A DNA stretch of 64,000 nt, from the NCBI RefSeq assembly GCF_900102075.1, contig NZ_FNAV01000015.1, positions 1 through 64,000 of the forward strand, given 5' to 3'. The position numbers and the translations under genes were made by a program. Positions 1-9,897 of the stretch are shown here, piece by piece (the first letter of the stretch is position 1; the number at the start of each line of letters is the position of its first letter). The notes under the pieces are model-generated. The model was not told where the DNA came from, did not search any database, and was given only the letters and a program-made list of their open reading frames with translations. The stretch is from Salipiger thiooxidans (lineage in GTDB: Bacteria; Pseudomonadota; Alphaproteobacteria; Rhodobacterales; Rhodobacteraceae).

Positions 1-26
1 CCCCCCCCCGCCGGGAAGGCGATCAT
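1..26 (-). mobile_element. IS66-family tnpB, 5' end only (cut by window edge)
   Basis: A start codon overlaps the tnpA stop (ATGA) on the minus strand. The first residues read MIAFPAG, which resembles the usual N-terminus of IS66-family TnpB (Orf2), the accessory protein encoded just downstream of tnpA. Only about 8 codons are present. The window then ends in a run of nine C, which looks like a contig end or assembly artefact rather than natural coding sequence. Confidence 0.45.
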
Positions 27-429
27 TTGCCCTCGAGGATCGGCAGCAGCCGGGCCAATGCTTCCGGGTCCACCGAAGACGGCACGAGCAGGCGCCGCCC
101 GCTCCTCAGAACGATCTCGAGCTGGATGTCCGGGGCCGGCTGCCGCAACGACTGGGTATCCAAGTCGGGCACCATCTTCACCGGCACGAACGCCGGACCG
201 CTCTGGGTCGCGAACTCACCGTTCCGATACTGTCGCCGCCAGACGGTCAGCCAGACGGTCAGCAGCGAACGGCAGATGCCATGCCGCCGCGCTGTCGCTG
301 AGACCTGCCGATGTCCCCCAAGGCTTTCTCGACCACCCTGATCTTGTCGGCATCGCTCCAGTACCGACGACGCGGCGCATCCTCGGTGGACAGGATCTCG
401 ATCCGGGGTGTGACCGTAAGGTCGACCAT
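23..429 (-). pseudogene. IS66-family tnpA (Orf1), frameshifted
   Basis: The N-terminal part reads MVDLTVTPRIEIL...RRRYWSDADKIRVVEKALGDIG, typical of the IS66 TnpA helix-turn-helix protein. Near position 308 the frame shifts. The continuation (VSATARRHGICRSLLTVW, then RRQYRNGEFAT and a C-terminal tail ending ALARLLPILEGK) is in another frame. A short in-frame duplication encodes LTVWLTVW. TnpA is an accessory protein of IS66 transposition, so this copy is probably dead. It is the left-most recognisable element and marks past insertion next to the catabolic region. No terminal inverted repeat could be assigned. Confidence 0.7.
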
Positions 430-639
430 AACGTCGGACTTATCATCGCCTCCAACGCCCCGTCAGACGGCCCCCACCGGAGGGATACGACCGAGCACCC
501 CTGCGAAGGGACAATCCGGCCCCCACCGCCGCTCCGGGTCTTCGAGGCCCCGGCCCAGTACGACCGCCGCTTATCGCACGACATACCGCGAAGGTTCCCG
601 GCCTCGACGGCGATCAGGGGGCGACCAGGGCAAGTCCGT

Positions 640-1797
640 TCAGATATCCATTGACCGGGCGATCAGTTCCTTCATGATCTCATTGGTGCCGCCATAGATC
701 ATCTGAACCCGGCTGTCGGCGTAGAGGCGCGCGATAGGGTACTCCATCATAAAGCCGTAACCGCCGTGCAGTTGCAGACATTCGTGCATGACTTCGTTCT
801 GCGTCTGGCTGCCCCACCATTTCGCCATCGAAGCGGTGGCCGCGTCAAGCTCGCCGGCCTCAAGCCGCGCGATGCCGTCATTGACAAACGTGCGCAGCAA
901 TTCGGCCTTTGTCTTGCATTCCGCCAGCTTGAAACGGGTGTTCTGGAAATCCATGATCCGCTTGCCAAAGGCCTTGCGGTCCTGAACGTATTTCACCGTC
1001 TCGTCGATCGCGAAGTCGATGAAGCCAAGCGCGGTGATGCCGATCATCAGCCTTTCCCACGGAAGTTGCTTCATCAGCTGATAGAACCCCTGCCCCTCTT
1101 CCTGACCAAGGAGGTTGGCTGTCGGCACCCGCACATCCTCAAAGAACAGTTCGGCCGTGTCAGACCCTTTCATGCCCAGCTTCCTGAGGTTCCGCCCACG
1201 ACGGAAGCCCTCCGCGCCCTCGGTTTCCAGAACGATCAGGGACACGCCCTTGGCACCGGCGCTGCGATCCGTCTTGGCCACGATGACGATGATATCGGCG
1301 GTATGTCCGTTGGTGATAAAGATCTTCGAGCCGTTGATCTTGTAATGATTACCGTCCTTTTCGGCATGGGTCTGGACGCTCTGAAGGTCCGAGCCCGTTC
1401 CCGGTTCGGTCATCGCGATGGCCGCAACGCTGTCGCCGCTGATCAGCCGCGGCAACCACTTCGTTTTCTGCTCTTCACTGCCGTAGGCATTGATATAGTG
1501 GATAACGATGGTCTGGATGCCATAGCCCCAACCGGTGTCTCCGACGCGCCCCTGCTCGTAAATCGTAATCGCATCGAACCCGATTCCGCCGCCGGACCCG
1601 CCATAATCCTCGTCGATCGAGCCCCCCATCACGCCCTGCTCGCCAACTGTTTTCCAGAAGCTGCGATCGACGATACCCTGTTCGGCCCATTTCTCGATAT
1701 TGGGGGCCATTTCCGCCTGAAAGAGCTTGCGCGTGCTGTCCGCGAACATCTTGTGTTCATCAGAAGCCCAGGTTGTCGTGTTCTTGATCAGAGACAT
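640..1797 (-). CDS. Acyl-CoA dehydrogenase, long-chain type
   Basis: A 385-residue FAD flavoprotein that would introduce the alpha,beta double bond into an acyl-CoA and pass electrons to ETF. The flavin/substrate loop MTEPGTGSD lies at 129-137. The C-terminus reads IYGGTNEIMKELIAR, with Gly where medium-chain enzymes carry the catalytic Glu. LPWER (Glu248) sits at the position that supplies the base in long-chain and isovaleryl-CoA dehydrogenases, so I place it in that group. It lies 3' of etfBA but beyond a strong terminator and has its own predicted promoter overlapping a degenerate copy of the TetR-type operator, so it is probably transcribed alone. Exact substrate unknown. Confidence 0.9.
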   Translation of the reverse strand: MSLIKNTTTWASDEHKMFADSTRKLFQAEMAPNIEKWAEQGIVDRSFWKTVGEQGVMGGSIDEDYGGSGGGIGFDAITIYEQGRVGDTGWGYGIQTIVIHYINAYGSEEQKTKWLPRLISGDSVAAIAMTEPGTGSDLQSVQTHAEKDGNHYKINGSKIFITNGHTADIIVIVAKTDRSAGAKGVSLIVLETEGAEGFRRGRNLRKLGMKGSDTAELFFEDVRVPTANLLGQEEGQGFYQLMKQLPWERLMIGITALGFIDFAIDETVKYVQDRKAFGKRIMDFQNTRFKLAECKTKAELLRTFVNDGIARLEAGELDAATASMAKWWGSQTQNEVMHECLQLHGGYGFMMEYPIARLYADSRVQMIYGGTNEIMKELIARSMDI

Positions 1798-1834
1798 GTT
1801 TCTTTACCTGTGGAGCCTTATTTGCATCTCGAAA

Positions 1835-1863
1835 AAACTACCAAGTGTTTTGTTTTCTGACAA
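1835..1863 (-). promoter_or_regulatory. Predicted promoter with degenerate TetR-type operator
   Basis: On the minus strand, TTGTCA (1858-1863), a 17-bp spacer and TAGTTT (1835-1840) form a sigma70-like promoter upstream of the acyl-CoA dehydrogenase. Positions 1837-1852 match the operator in front of tetR at 11 of 16 bases and lie at the same 2-bp offset from the -10 box as the three better sites. The match is imperfect, so binding is tentative. Confidence 0.45.
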
Positions 1864-1953
1864 CGATCCGGAGCCGGCCCTGGCAATTCCGTTACGTTTC
1901 CGGGACGCGCAACGCGCGGTTCCCGACGCGACACAACACCACCGCCGCATGAA

Positions 1954-1983
1954 AAAGGCCCTCCGCGATCAGAGGGCCTTTTG
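1954..1983 (-). terminator. Rho-independent terminator after etfA
   Basis: A perfect 11-bp stem (AAAAGGCCCTC / GAGGGCCTTTT) with an 8-nt loop, ending in a T tract on the minus strand. It lies 20 bp beyond the etfA stop and separates etfBA from the downstream acyl-CoA dehydrogenase. The arms would also work on the plus strand. Confidence 0.9.
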
Positions 1984-2002
1984 CGGTTTCGCTATGTCGG
2001 GC

Positions 2003-2929
2003 TCAGAGTTTCTCGACCAGTTCCGGCACGGCGGTGAACAGGTCGGCAACCAGTCCAAAATCCGCAACCTGGAAAATGGGGGCTTCCTCGTCCTTGTTGA
2101 TCGCAACGATGATCTTGGAATCCTTCATGCCCGCAAGGTGCTGGATCGCGCCCGAGATGCCAACGGCCACATAAAGACCAGGCGCGACAACCTTGCCGGT
2201 CTGGCCGACCTGCCAATCGTTCGGGGCATAGCCACTGTCAACCGCCGCGCGGGACGCGCCGACTGCGGCGCCCAGCTTGTCGGCGAGTTTTTCGATCAGG
2301 GCAAAATCCTCCTCCGAGCCGACACCGCGCCCGCCGGAAACAACCACACCGGCAGAGGTCAGTTCGGGACGGTCGCTTTCGGCAACCTTGTCTTCGATCC
2401 ATTCGGAAAGGGCCGGATTTTCCGCAGCCGAGATGGTTTCCACCGCAGCCGAGCCGCCCGTCCCCGCCGCGTCGAAGGTCGAGGTCCGGAAGGACACGAC
2501 TTTCTTGGCGTCTTTGGATCTTACGGTCTGGATCGCGTTGCCCGCGTAGACCGGGCGTTCAAACGTGTCCCCGTCGACCACGCCCGAAGCGTCGGAAATC
2601 ACCATAACGTCCAGCAGCGCGGCGACGCGGGGCAGCACGTTCTTGGCGTCGGTGGTGGCGGGGGCGACGATATGTTCGTAGTCGCCCGCCAGGCTAACGA
2701 TCAGCGCCGCGGTGGGTTCGGCAAGCCGGTGCCCAAGGGCGGGATCTTCGGCCACGAGTACCTTTGCCACGCCGTCGATCTTGGCGCAGGCCTCGCCCGC
2801 GGCGGCGGCCGAGGCACCGCAGCAGAGCGCGGTCACGTCGCCCAGTTGCTTTGCAGCCGTAACGGCTTTTGCAGTTGCGTCAAACGCCAGTTCACCATCG
2901 GTGACTTCTGCGAGAAGTAGAACAGCCAT
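2003..2929 (-). CDS. etfA: Electron transfer flavoprotein, alpha subunit
   Basis: A 308-residue ETF alpha subunit. It binds FAD and, with EtfB, accepts electrons from acyl-CoA dehydrogenases and passes them to ETF:ubiquinone oxidoreductase. The C-terminal FAD domain is clear: [14 protein letters not shown], the QVGQTGK segment, then [16 protein letters not shown] and a conserved tail ending [14 protein letters not shown]. Its start codon overlaps the etfB stop by one base (TAATG), so translation is coupled. A dedicated ETF pair on the replicon supplies electron acceptors for the four acyl-CoA dehydrogenases encoded here. No ETF-QO gene is in the window. Confidence 0.97.
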   Translation of the reverse strand: MAVLLLAEVTDGELAFDATAKAVTAAKQLGDVTALCCGASAAAAGEACAKIDGVAKVLVAEDPALGHRLAEPTAALIVSLAGDYEHIVAPATTDAKNVLPRVAALLDVMVISDASGVVDGDTFERPVYAGNAIQTVRSKDAKKVVSFRTSTFDAAGTGGSAAVETISAAENPALSEWIEDKVAESDRPELTSAGVVVSGGRGVGSEEDFALIEKLADKLGAAVGASRAAVDSGYAPNDWQVGQTGKVVAPGLYVAVGISGAIQHLAGMKDSKIIVAINKDEEAPIFQVADFGLVADLFTAVPELVEKL

Positions 2930-3687
2930 TACACAGCCCCCGCTTCTTTGAGTTTCGATACCAGTTCATCGACCGACTCGACCATGATCCCCGCCTTGCG
3001 GGCCTCGGGTTCTGCGGTCTTCACGATTTCCAGACGATTGGCGACATCAACGCCGTAATCGGCGGGAGTCTTTTCATCCAGCGGCTTTTTCTTGGCCTTC
3101 ATGATGTTGGGCAGCGACGCATAGCGCGGCTCGTTCAGCCGCAGGTCGACGGTCACGACCGTCGGCAAGGACACTTCGATGGTTTGCAGACCGCCGTCCA
3201 CCTCGCGGGTGACCTTTGCCTTGTCGCCGACAATCTCCAGATCCGAGGCGAAGGTCGCCTGCGACCAGCCCATGAGGGCGGCCAACATCTGGCCGGTGGC
3301 GTTCATATCGTTGTCGATGGCCTGCTTGCCACACAGCACAAGACCTGGCTGCTCTTCGTCAACGATCGCCTTGAGGATCTTCGCAACGGCCAGAGGCTCG
3401 ATATCGTTGTGCACGTCATCCGCCGCCACAACAAGGATCGCACGGTCCGCGCCCATCGCCAAAGCGGTGCGCAGCGTTTCCTGGCTTTGCTTGACCCCGA
3501 TGGAAACGACCACGACTTCGTCCACCTGACCCGCTTCCTTGAGGCGGATCGCCTGTTCGACGGAAATCTCGTCAAACGGATTCATCGACATCTTCACATT
3601 GGCAAGATCGACACCTGAACCGTCCGCTTTGACGCGTACTTTCACGTTGTAGTCGATCACGCGTTTGACAGGCACCAGCACCTTCAT
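2929..3687 (-). CDS. etfB: Electron transfer flavoprotein, beta subunit
   Basis: A 252-residue ETF beta subunit ([19 protein letters not shown] at the N-terminus), full length. It forms the heterodimer with EtfA and carries the structural AMP. The conserved adenine-nucleotide-binding region [18 protein letters not shown] is present. A strong ribosome-binding site (GGAGGA) lies 8 nt before the ATG. The gene follows a PaaG-like crotonase 39 bp upstream in the same direction and is coupled to etfA, so it is probably part of the long transcript starting near 14.4 kb, although an internal promoter cannot be excluded. Confidence 0.97.
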   Translation of the reverse strand: MKVLVPVKRVIDYNVKVRVKADGSGVDLANVKMSMNPFDEISVEQAIRLKEAGQVDEVVVVSIGVKQSQETLRTALAMGADRAILVVAADDVHNDIEPLAVAKILKAIVDEEQPGLVLCGKQAIDNDMNATGQMLAALMGWSQATFASDLEIVGDKAKVTREVDGGLQTIEVSLPTVVTVDLRLNEPRYASLPNIMKAKKKPLDEKTPADYGVDVANRLEIVKTAEPEARKAGIMVESVDELVSKLKEAGAV

Positions 3688-3726
3688 GAGCGGTTTCCTC
3701 CAGTTATTGATGTGGTTTCGACCGTC

Positions 3727-4509
3727 TTAACGGTCCTTGAATTCGGGTCTTCGTTTCTCCGAGAACGCCTTCATGGCTTCGGGGAAATCATGCGCGCACA
3801 ACAGAACGCTTTGGGCATCACGCTCGATGTCCAGCGCTTCCAGATAGCTGCATTCGGCTGCGGCGCGCATCACGCGTTTGGCGGATTGTACGCCGAACAT
3901 CGGATGGGGGGCAATTTCGCGGGCGATCTCAAGCGCACGTTTCTCGACCTGCTCGGCAGGAACGCATTCTTCCACAACGCGCAATTCCTTCGCGGTTCGC
4001 CCGTCGATCTCGCGACCGGTAAGAACAAGCATCCGCGCCACCCCCGCGCCGGCGCGTTGCTGGAGCAGCCAGCTTGACCCTGTATCGGGACAACCGCCAA
4101 CGCGGGCAAAAACCTCGCACAGCCGCGCATCTTCGGCGGCAACGACAATATCCGCCGAAAGAGCAAGGCTCAGACCGGCACCGAAAGCGACACCGCAGAC
4201 GGCCGAGATCAGCGGCTTGCGAAAAAGATATGCGGCGCGTCCGCCATCGTGAACCTTGTCGACCATTTCGGACGTGGCCCTGGCCCCCTTGGCAACCTCG
4301 GACTGGAACCCGACCAGATCCCCGCCGCTGCTGAAATGATCGCCCCCGGTCATGACCACCGCCCGGATCGTGTCATCCTGTTCGGCGTCGCGCAGATGCG
4401 CCACCAGTTCCCCGACGAAGGCGATGCTGTAGGGGTTGCGCTTGTTGGTCTGAACAAAGCGCAGGATGCCGACAGGGCCATCTTTTTCAAAGCGAATAAG
4501 TTCGGTCAT
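3727..4509 (-). CDS. Enoyl-CoA hydratase/isomerase family protein, PaaG-like
   Basis: A 260-residue crotonase-fold protein. The oxyanion-hole segments are present (SSGGD and CGVAFGAGLSLAL). Both glutamates used by classical hydratases are absent: Ser follows GAGL and the second position is Ala in FARVGG. A PDTGSSWLL segment carries an Asp like that of the PaaG-type isomerases. I therefore expect isomerase or another CoA-ester reaction rather than simple hydration. It ends 39 bp upstream of etfB, starts 11 bp after the next crotonase gene ends, and has a good ribosome-binding site (GGAGG). Substrate unknown. Confidence 0.85.
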   Translation of the reverse strand: MTELIRFEKDGPVGILRFVQTNKRNPYSIAFVGELVAHLRDAEQDDTIRAVVMTGGDHFSSGGDLVGFQSEVAKGARATSEMVDKVHDGGRAAYLFRKPLISAVCGVAFGAGLSLALSADIVVAAEDARLCEVFARVGGCPDTGSSWLLQQRAGAGVARMLVLTGREIDGRTAKELRVVEECVPAEQVEKRALEIAREIAPHPMFGVQSAKRVMRAAAECSYLEALDIERDAQSVLLCAHDFPEAMKAFSEKRRPEFKDR

Positions 4510-4520
4510 TCCAGCCTCCG

Positions 4521-5300
4521 TCAGGTTCCGGTCCAGACCGGCGCGCGTTTTTCGGCAAACGCCTTGGGGCCTTCAACAGCATCATTGCTGGCATAGACGA
4601 CCTCATGCAGGCGCCTTCCCTCTTCGAGGCCGCCGGCGCAGCCCAGATCCATGGTTGCGCGCACGCCGCCTTTCGCCGCAATAACCGAAAGCGGGGCCGC
4701 GCTGGCGATCCGTCTGGCAAGCTCATATGCCCGCGCGCGCACGGCGTCCGGCGTTTCCTCAAGATAGTTGGTAAACCCGTAATCGTGCAGTCTTTCGATC
4801 GGCATCAGATCACCGGTCAGGACAATTTCCATAAGGATCGGTTGGGGCAGCATCGACAGAGCCGGAGCCGCCCACGGAGACCCGCGCCCGATCTTCACCT
4901 CGGTGATGCCGACCTTGGTGCCCATGAGGCCAACGCGAAGATCGCAGTTGAGCGTCAGCATCATGCCGCCGGCCATCAGGGATCCGGTCATGGCGGCGAT
5001 GATCGGCTTTTTGCAGGCGCGCATGGTTTCGTGAAACGGGTCGCGCATCTTGGACAGAATATCGACCCCCTCGTCACGCGCGATCTGGGCAGCTTCCTTG
5101 AGATCCATCCCGGCAGAGAACACACCGCAATCGGCCGAGGTCAGAATGGCGACGCGAACGCTGTCATCCGCCTCGATCTTTTCCCAGGCATCCGCCAGCC
5201 CGTTCGTTGCGGCCACCGACAGCGCATTCTTGCGCTCGGGCCGGTTGATACTGACGGTCGCGATGCCGTCTTCGATCTTCACGTCAATAGGGTTCATCAT
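4521..5300 (-). CDS. Enoyl-CoA hydratase/isomerase family protein
   Basis: A 259-residue crotonase-family protein beginning MMNPIDVKIEDGIATVSINR. The open frame extends further upstream, but that part would overlap the preceding substrate-binding-protein gene. GAGG sits 7-8 nt before the chosen ATG, which gives the usual crotonase N-terminus. The second catalytic glutamate is kept (GITEVKIGRG), while the first is replaced by Met (MAGGMMLTLNCD), so hydratase activity is uncertain. Two adjacent non-identical crotonases (this and the PaaG-like one) suggest two successive steps on an unusual acyl-CoA. Confidence 0.85.
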   Translation of the reverse strand: MMNPIDVKIEDGIATVSINRPERKNALSVAATNGLADAWEKIEADDSVRVAILTSADCGVFSAGMDLKEAAQIARDEGVDILSKMRDPFHETMRACKKPIIAAMTGSLMAGGMMLTLNCDLRVGLMGTKVGITEVKIGRGSPWAAPALSMLPQPILMEIVLTGDLMPIERLHDYGFTNYLEETPDAVRARAYELARRIASAAPLSVIAAKGGVRATMDLGCAGGLEEGRRLHEVVYASNDAVEGPKAFAEKRAPVWTGT

Positions 5301-5351
5301 ATCTGCCTCGTTTCTTTGGGACATTCCCGATGGAAAACTCGGGCCGAGGTT

Positions 5352-5380
5352 CCCCCGCGCGACGATGTCGCGCGCGGGGG
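5352..5380 (-). terminator. GC-rich hairpin between transporter and crotonase genes
   Basis: CCCCCGCGCGAC and GTCGCGCG...GGGGG form a near-perfect 12-bp stem with a 3-nt loop just after the first substrate-binding-protein gene. There is no T tract, so it is more likely an attenuator or mRNA-end-stabilising hairpin, common after solute-binding-protein genes, than a full terminator. Confidence 0.5.
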
Positions 5381-5389
5381 TGTTCAAGC

Positions 5390-6640
5390 TCATTCGACGG
5401 TGAACTTCTCGGAGCTTTCCTTGATCACTTCCCACACAACGTCGAGGTACTCGGCGCTCCAGTCTGTCAGCGGAACCCACTTTTCGCCGTCCCACTGCTC
5501 GATGCGGGTTTTACCGCCGCCGCCGTGATCTTCGGGTGTCACAGACAACGGAGCCATCAGGCCGTTGGCATCGTATCCCGAAAGCGCCTCGTAGGCCGTC
5601 TTCATGGTTTCCGGGGTCAGCGGCCAACCGTTTTCTTTGATCGCCATCCGCGCGGCTTCAAACCCGGCCGAATAAATCGCCATGCCAATGTTGTAATACA
5701 CGTCACGCACCAAGCTTTCGGGCCCGCTGCCTTTGCCGTCGGCATAGTAGGTTTCCAGCATCGTTTTCACGATCGGGACTTCCTGGCCACCGGCGACGTT
5801 GGTGCCGCGAAGAATGCCCGTCGCCTCTTCCGCGCCGATGTTGGCGATATCGACCTCGTTCAGCCAGTTCGATGTCAGGTAACGGTCGATCGGGAACCGG
5901 TTGCGACGCATTTCCTTGGAGGCGACCACATGTCCACCAGCCAGCAGCCAGCTGATGACATAGTCAGGCTTGTCGCGGCGAATTTTGCTCCACGCGCCGG
6001 ACTGGTCCGACCCGGGCAGCGGAACCGGATACAACTCGAGTTCAAAGCCCTCTTTCTCGGACAGGGTTTTCAAGATCTCGATCGGTTCCTGACCGAACGG
6101 ATAATCCAGATAGATGAACCCGACCTTGGCGTTGCTCAAATCGCCGTCGAGCTGCTCCTTGATGAAGGCAACGTCGTTGGCGGCCTGCTGCCAGTAGGTC
6201 GGACCCACCGGGAAAACCCATTCGAACACCTCGCCGTCAACCGCATCGCCACGGCCAACGAAAGACTGCATCAGAAGGTTTTCGTCCTTCATCGCACGCG
6301 GCATGACAGCGTTGGTGACAGGCGTGGACAGGAAGTTGAAAATGAAAACGCCGTCGCGCTTGAGCTGTTCGTAGCATTCCACGCCGCGCTGGGGTTCGTT
6401 GCCGTGGTCGCGCACGATGACTTCAACCGGGTGCCCTTCGATGCCACCGTTGTCGTTGGTGTACATCGCGAGATCCTGGGCGGCCTGGGCCACCTGGGGC
6501 GAAATGAACGTATACGATTTGCTGAGGTCGAAACAGAGCCCGAACCGGATCGGCTCCTTGTCTTGCGCGGACGCAATAGTCGCGCCTGTCGCCAACGCGG
6601 CGGTGAGCGCCACCGCCTTGATGTGCTGTTTGATTTCCAT
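5390..6640 (-). CDS. LIV-type ABC transporter substrate-binding protein (copy 1)
   Basis: A 416-residue periplasmic binding protein of the leucine/amide-urea family. A Sec signal peptide ends near ATIASAQDKEP (about residue 26). It would bind the imported acid or amide in the periplasm and deliver it to LivH/LivM. Its body shares long identical blocks with the next gene (RDHGNEPQRG, FGQEPIEIL, PVPLPGSDQSGAWSK), so the two are tandem paralogues. Regions around residues 36-60 and 280-330 diverge most, which may give different ligands. It precedes the crotonase genes and follows the transporter genes on one strand. Confidence 0.92.
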   Translation of the reverse strand: MEIKQHIKAVALTAALATGATIASAQDKEPIRFGLCFDLSKSYTFISPQVAQAAQDLAMYTNDNGGIEGHPVEVIVRDHGNEPQRGVECYEQLKRDGVFIFNFLSTPVTNAVMPRAMKDENLLMQSFVGRGDAVDGEVFEWVFPVGPTYWQQAANDVAFIKEQLDGDLSNAKVGFIYLDYPFGQEPIEILKTLSEKEGFELELYPVPLPGSDQSGAWSKIRRDKPDYVISWLLAGGHVVASKEMRRNRFPIDRYLTSNWLNEVDIANIGAEEATGILRGTNVAGGQEVPIVKTMLETYYADGKGSGPESLVRDVYYNIGMAIYSAGFEAARMAIKENGWPLTPETMKTAYEALSGYDANGLMAPLSVTPEDHGGGGKTRIEQWDGEKWVPLTDWSAEYLDVVWEVIKESSEKFTVE

Positions 6641-6723
6641 GCTTTCTTTCTCCCTTTGATCGACATCAGCGCAGCTTATCGCTATTCGGGCGCGCCGCCG
6701 CCGACCCTTGTGCTAGCTGACCG

Positions 6724-7962
6724 TCACTGTTCGTATTTCGAGGAACTTTCCCTGACCACGTCCCACACCACATCGCTGTATTCCGCGAGCCAGTCGGTTT
6801 GCGGCACCCAGGTCTCTCCGTCCCACATCTCGATGCGGGTCTTGCCGCCGCCGCCGTGATCCTCTGCTGTCAGCGTGATCGGCGCCATCAGCCCGTTGGC
6901 GTCGTAGTTTTCCAGAGACTCCAGTCCGGCCTTGTAGGACTGCGCGGTGATTGGAAGGCCTTCCATCTCTTCCGCCCGTCGCGCGGCCTCGAAAATGATC
7001 GAGTGCATCGCCAGGCCGGTATTGTAGTAAACGTCTTGCGTATTGACCAACGGACCCGAACCTTGCCCCTTGTCATAAAGTTCACTTATGATCTCGGTCC
7101 GAAGGGCCACGTCCGGCCCCCCCACGACATTGGTGCCGCGCTTCAGTCCGATGGCGGCCTCGGTCCCGATATTGGCGATATCCACTTCGTTCAGCCAGTT
7201 GACCGAAATGTACTTTTCCATCGGAATGCGATTGCGCTGCATTTCTTTCGAAGCAACGACATGCGCACCGCCAAGCATCCACGAAATCACATGATCGGGC
7301 TTGTCGCGGCGCATTTTCGACCAGGCCCCCGACTGGTCGCTGCCAGGCAGCGGCACCGGGTAGAGCAGAAGCTCGAAGCCCTCCATTTCCGACAACGTCT
7401 GCAGAATCTCGATCGGCTCCTGCCCGAACGGGTAGTCGAAATAGATGTAGCCAACCTTGACGTCCGAAAGATCGCCGTCGTGCAATTGCTTGATATAGCC
7501 GATATCGTTGGCCACCTGCCCCCAGTAGGACGGGCCGGCCGGATACACCCAGTCGAATACCGTGCCGTCCACCGCATCGCCACGACCGACAAGCGACTGC
7601 ATGAGAACGCGTTCGTCTTGCATCGCACGCGGCAGAATCGCCAGAGACACCGGCGTGGACAGGGTATCGAAGACAAAGACCCCCTCGCGGCTCAGCCTCG
7701 AATAGCATTCGATCCCACGCTGCGGTTCGTTACCGTGGTCGCGCACGATGACTTCAACCGGCTCGCCGCCGATCCCGCCCTTCATGTTTATGAGCTTTGC
7801 GAGATCCAGCGCGGCCTGCGAAACCTGCGGTGTCGCAAAAGTATACGCCTTGCTGAGATCATAACAGACACCCACCTTGAACGGCTCGGCCAGAGCCTGC
7901 GTCCCGGTAATCAGGCCGCCCATCATCGAAAGTGCTGCTAACGCCTTGGTAAGTTGTTTCAT
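6724..7962 (-). CDS. LIV-type ABC transporter substrate-binding protein (copy 2)
   Basis: A 412-residue solute-binding protein with signal peptide MKQLTKALAALSMMGG...ALAEPFKVG. The ATG at 7962 is chosen because AGGGAGG lies 6-8 nt before it; a GTG six codons upstream overlaps that Shine-Dalgarno. It is clearly a paralogue of the gene downstream and lies 33 bp after livF. Two binding proteins sharing one permease/ATPase set is known for LIV systems and broadens ligand range. The family is associated with amino acids, amides and aromatic or alicyclic acids; which applies here cannot be read from sequence. Confidence 0.92.
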   Translation of the reverse strand: MKQLTKALAALSMMGGLITGTQALAEPFKVGVCYDLSKAYTFATPQVSQAALDLAKLINMKGGIGGEPVEVIVRDHGNEPQRGIECYSRLSREGVFVFDTLSTPVSLAILPRAMQDERVLMQSLVGRGDAVDGTVFDWVYPAGPSYWGQVANDIGYIKQLHDGDLSDVKVGYIYFDYPFGQEPIEILQTLSEMEGFELLLYPVPLPGSDQSGAWSKMRRDKPDHVISWMLGGAHVVASKEMQRNRIPMEKYISVNWLNEVDIANIGTEAAIGLKRGTNVVGGPDVALRTEIISELYDKGQGSGPLVNTQDVYYNTGLAMHSIIFEAARRAEEMEGLPITAQSYKAGLESLENYDANGLMAPITLTAEDHGGGGKTRIEMWDGETWVPQTDWLAEYSDVVWDVVRESSSKYEQ

Positions 7963-7995
7963 CTTTTCCTCCCTGAACACTGCCTGTTTGGAACC

Positions 7996-8808
<813 letters not shown>

Positions 8809-8820
8809 CGGCTTTCCTTT

Positions 8821-9894
8821 TTACTTCCTGAGCTGATCGAAGGGCCAGACCATCAGATAGTCCCGGATGTTTCCGTAAAGCTTTCCCAGCCCCAACGGTT
8901 CGATCAGAAGAACCACGACGATCAGCGCGCCATAGACCGCGTTCGGGATATGGGCGAGCGTTTCGACATTGATCTGCGTGCCAAGTCCGGCACTTCCCGC
9001 AACGACCAGACCGTTCACAAGACCGGGTACGAGCAGGATCAAGGCAACACCGAAATAGGATCCGATGACGCTGCCAAGCCCGCCGACAATCACCATTGCC
9101 AGAACCTGGATCGAAACGTTTACCGAAAACTGCTCGGGCGCGGCCAGGAAAAAGAAGGTCGCAATCAGCAGGGCGCCACTGACGCCCGCAATAAAGGACG
9201 ATGTCGCGAAGGCCAGGATCTTGTAGTAGAAACTGTTCACCCCCAGGATCGCGGCGGCAAAGTCCTTTTCCCGCACGGCGACCAGGGCGCGGCCCAGACC
9301 CGTACGCTTCAGATTCAACATGAAAATCGTGACCAGCACGCACCATCCGAAGGCGACATAGTAATAGCCGGCATCCGACGTGATATCCTGCCCAAGCAGC
9401 GCCAGCGTCGGAGATTGCAGCGACGCATGTGAGCCCCCGGTGATCGCCGGCGAATGGGTCAGCACCCAGTCCATCACGAATTGCATCGCAAGCGTCGTGA
9501 GCGCAAGATACAGACCTTTCACCCGCAATGCCGCAAAGGCAAACAGGCTGCCGATTACCGACGATGACAGCCCACCGATGATGAGGGCGAATTCCCAGGG
9601 AATCCCGAACCGCGCGGCGTGGATCGCGGAATACGCGCCAACCGCCATGACCGCGGCATAGCCCAGATGAAGCTGGCCGGCCCACCCCGTCACCAGGTTC
9701 AGCCCAAGGGCGGCCGCCGTCCAGATCAGCCACGGCAGTATGTAACTGTTCAGGTAAAGCGACGGTATGATGAACGGTGCCACAAGACCGAACAGAAAGA
9801 TGAACGCAGCCAGATTCCGGTCGGCAGGCAACTTGAAGATCCGGGTGTCGGATACATAGTCGGCGTGGTGAACACCGGAGAGTCGGTAAAACAT
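8821..9894 (-). CDS. livM: LIV-type ABC transporter permease LivM
   Basis: A 357-residue inner-membrane permease with about ten hydrophobic segments. It starts MFYRLSGVHHADYVSDTRIF, a form typical of LivM in these clusters, and contains the conserved GLNLVTGWAGQLHLGYAA loop that contacts the ATPase. It pairs with LivH. The start lies 3 bp after the livH stop, and AAGGA directly abuts the ATG, so translation probably depends on coupling to livH. That makes the livH frameshift potentially polar. Confidence 0.93.
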   Translation of the reverse strand: MFYRLSGVHHADYVSDTRIFKLPADRNLAAFIFLFGLVAPFIIPSLYLNSYILPWLIWTAAALGLNLVTGWAGQLHLGYAAVMAVGAYSAIHAARFGIPWEFALIIGGLSSSVIGSLFAFAALRVKGLYLALTTLAMQFVMDWVLTHSPAITGGSHASLQSPTLALLGQDITSDAGYYYVAFGWCVLVTIFMLNLKRTGLGRALVAVREKDFAAAILGVNSFYYKILAFATSSFIAGVSGALLIATFFFLAAPEQFSVNVSIQVLAMVIVGGLGSVIGSYFGVALILLVPGLVNGLVVAGSAGLGTQINVETLAHIPNAVYGALIVVVLLIEPLGLGKLYGNIRDYLMVWPFDQLRK

Positions 9895-9897
9895 TCC

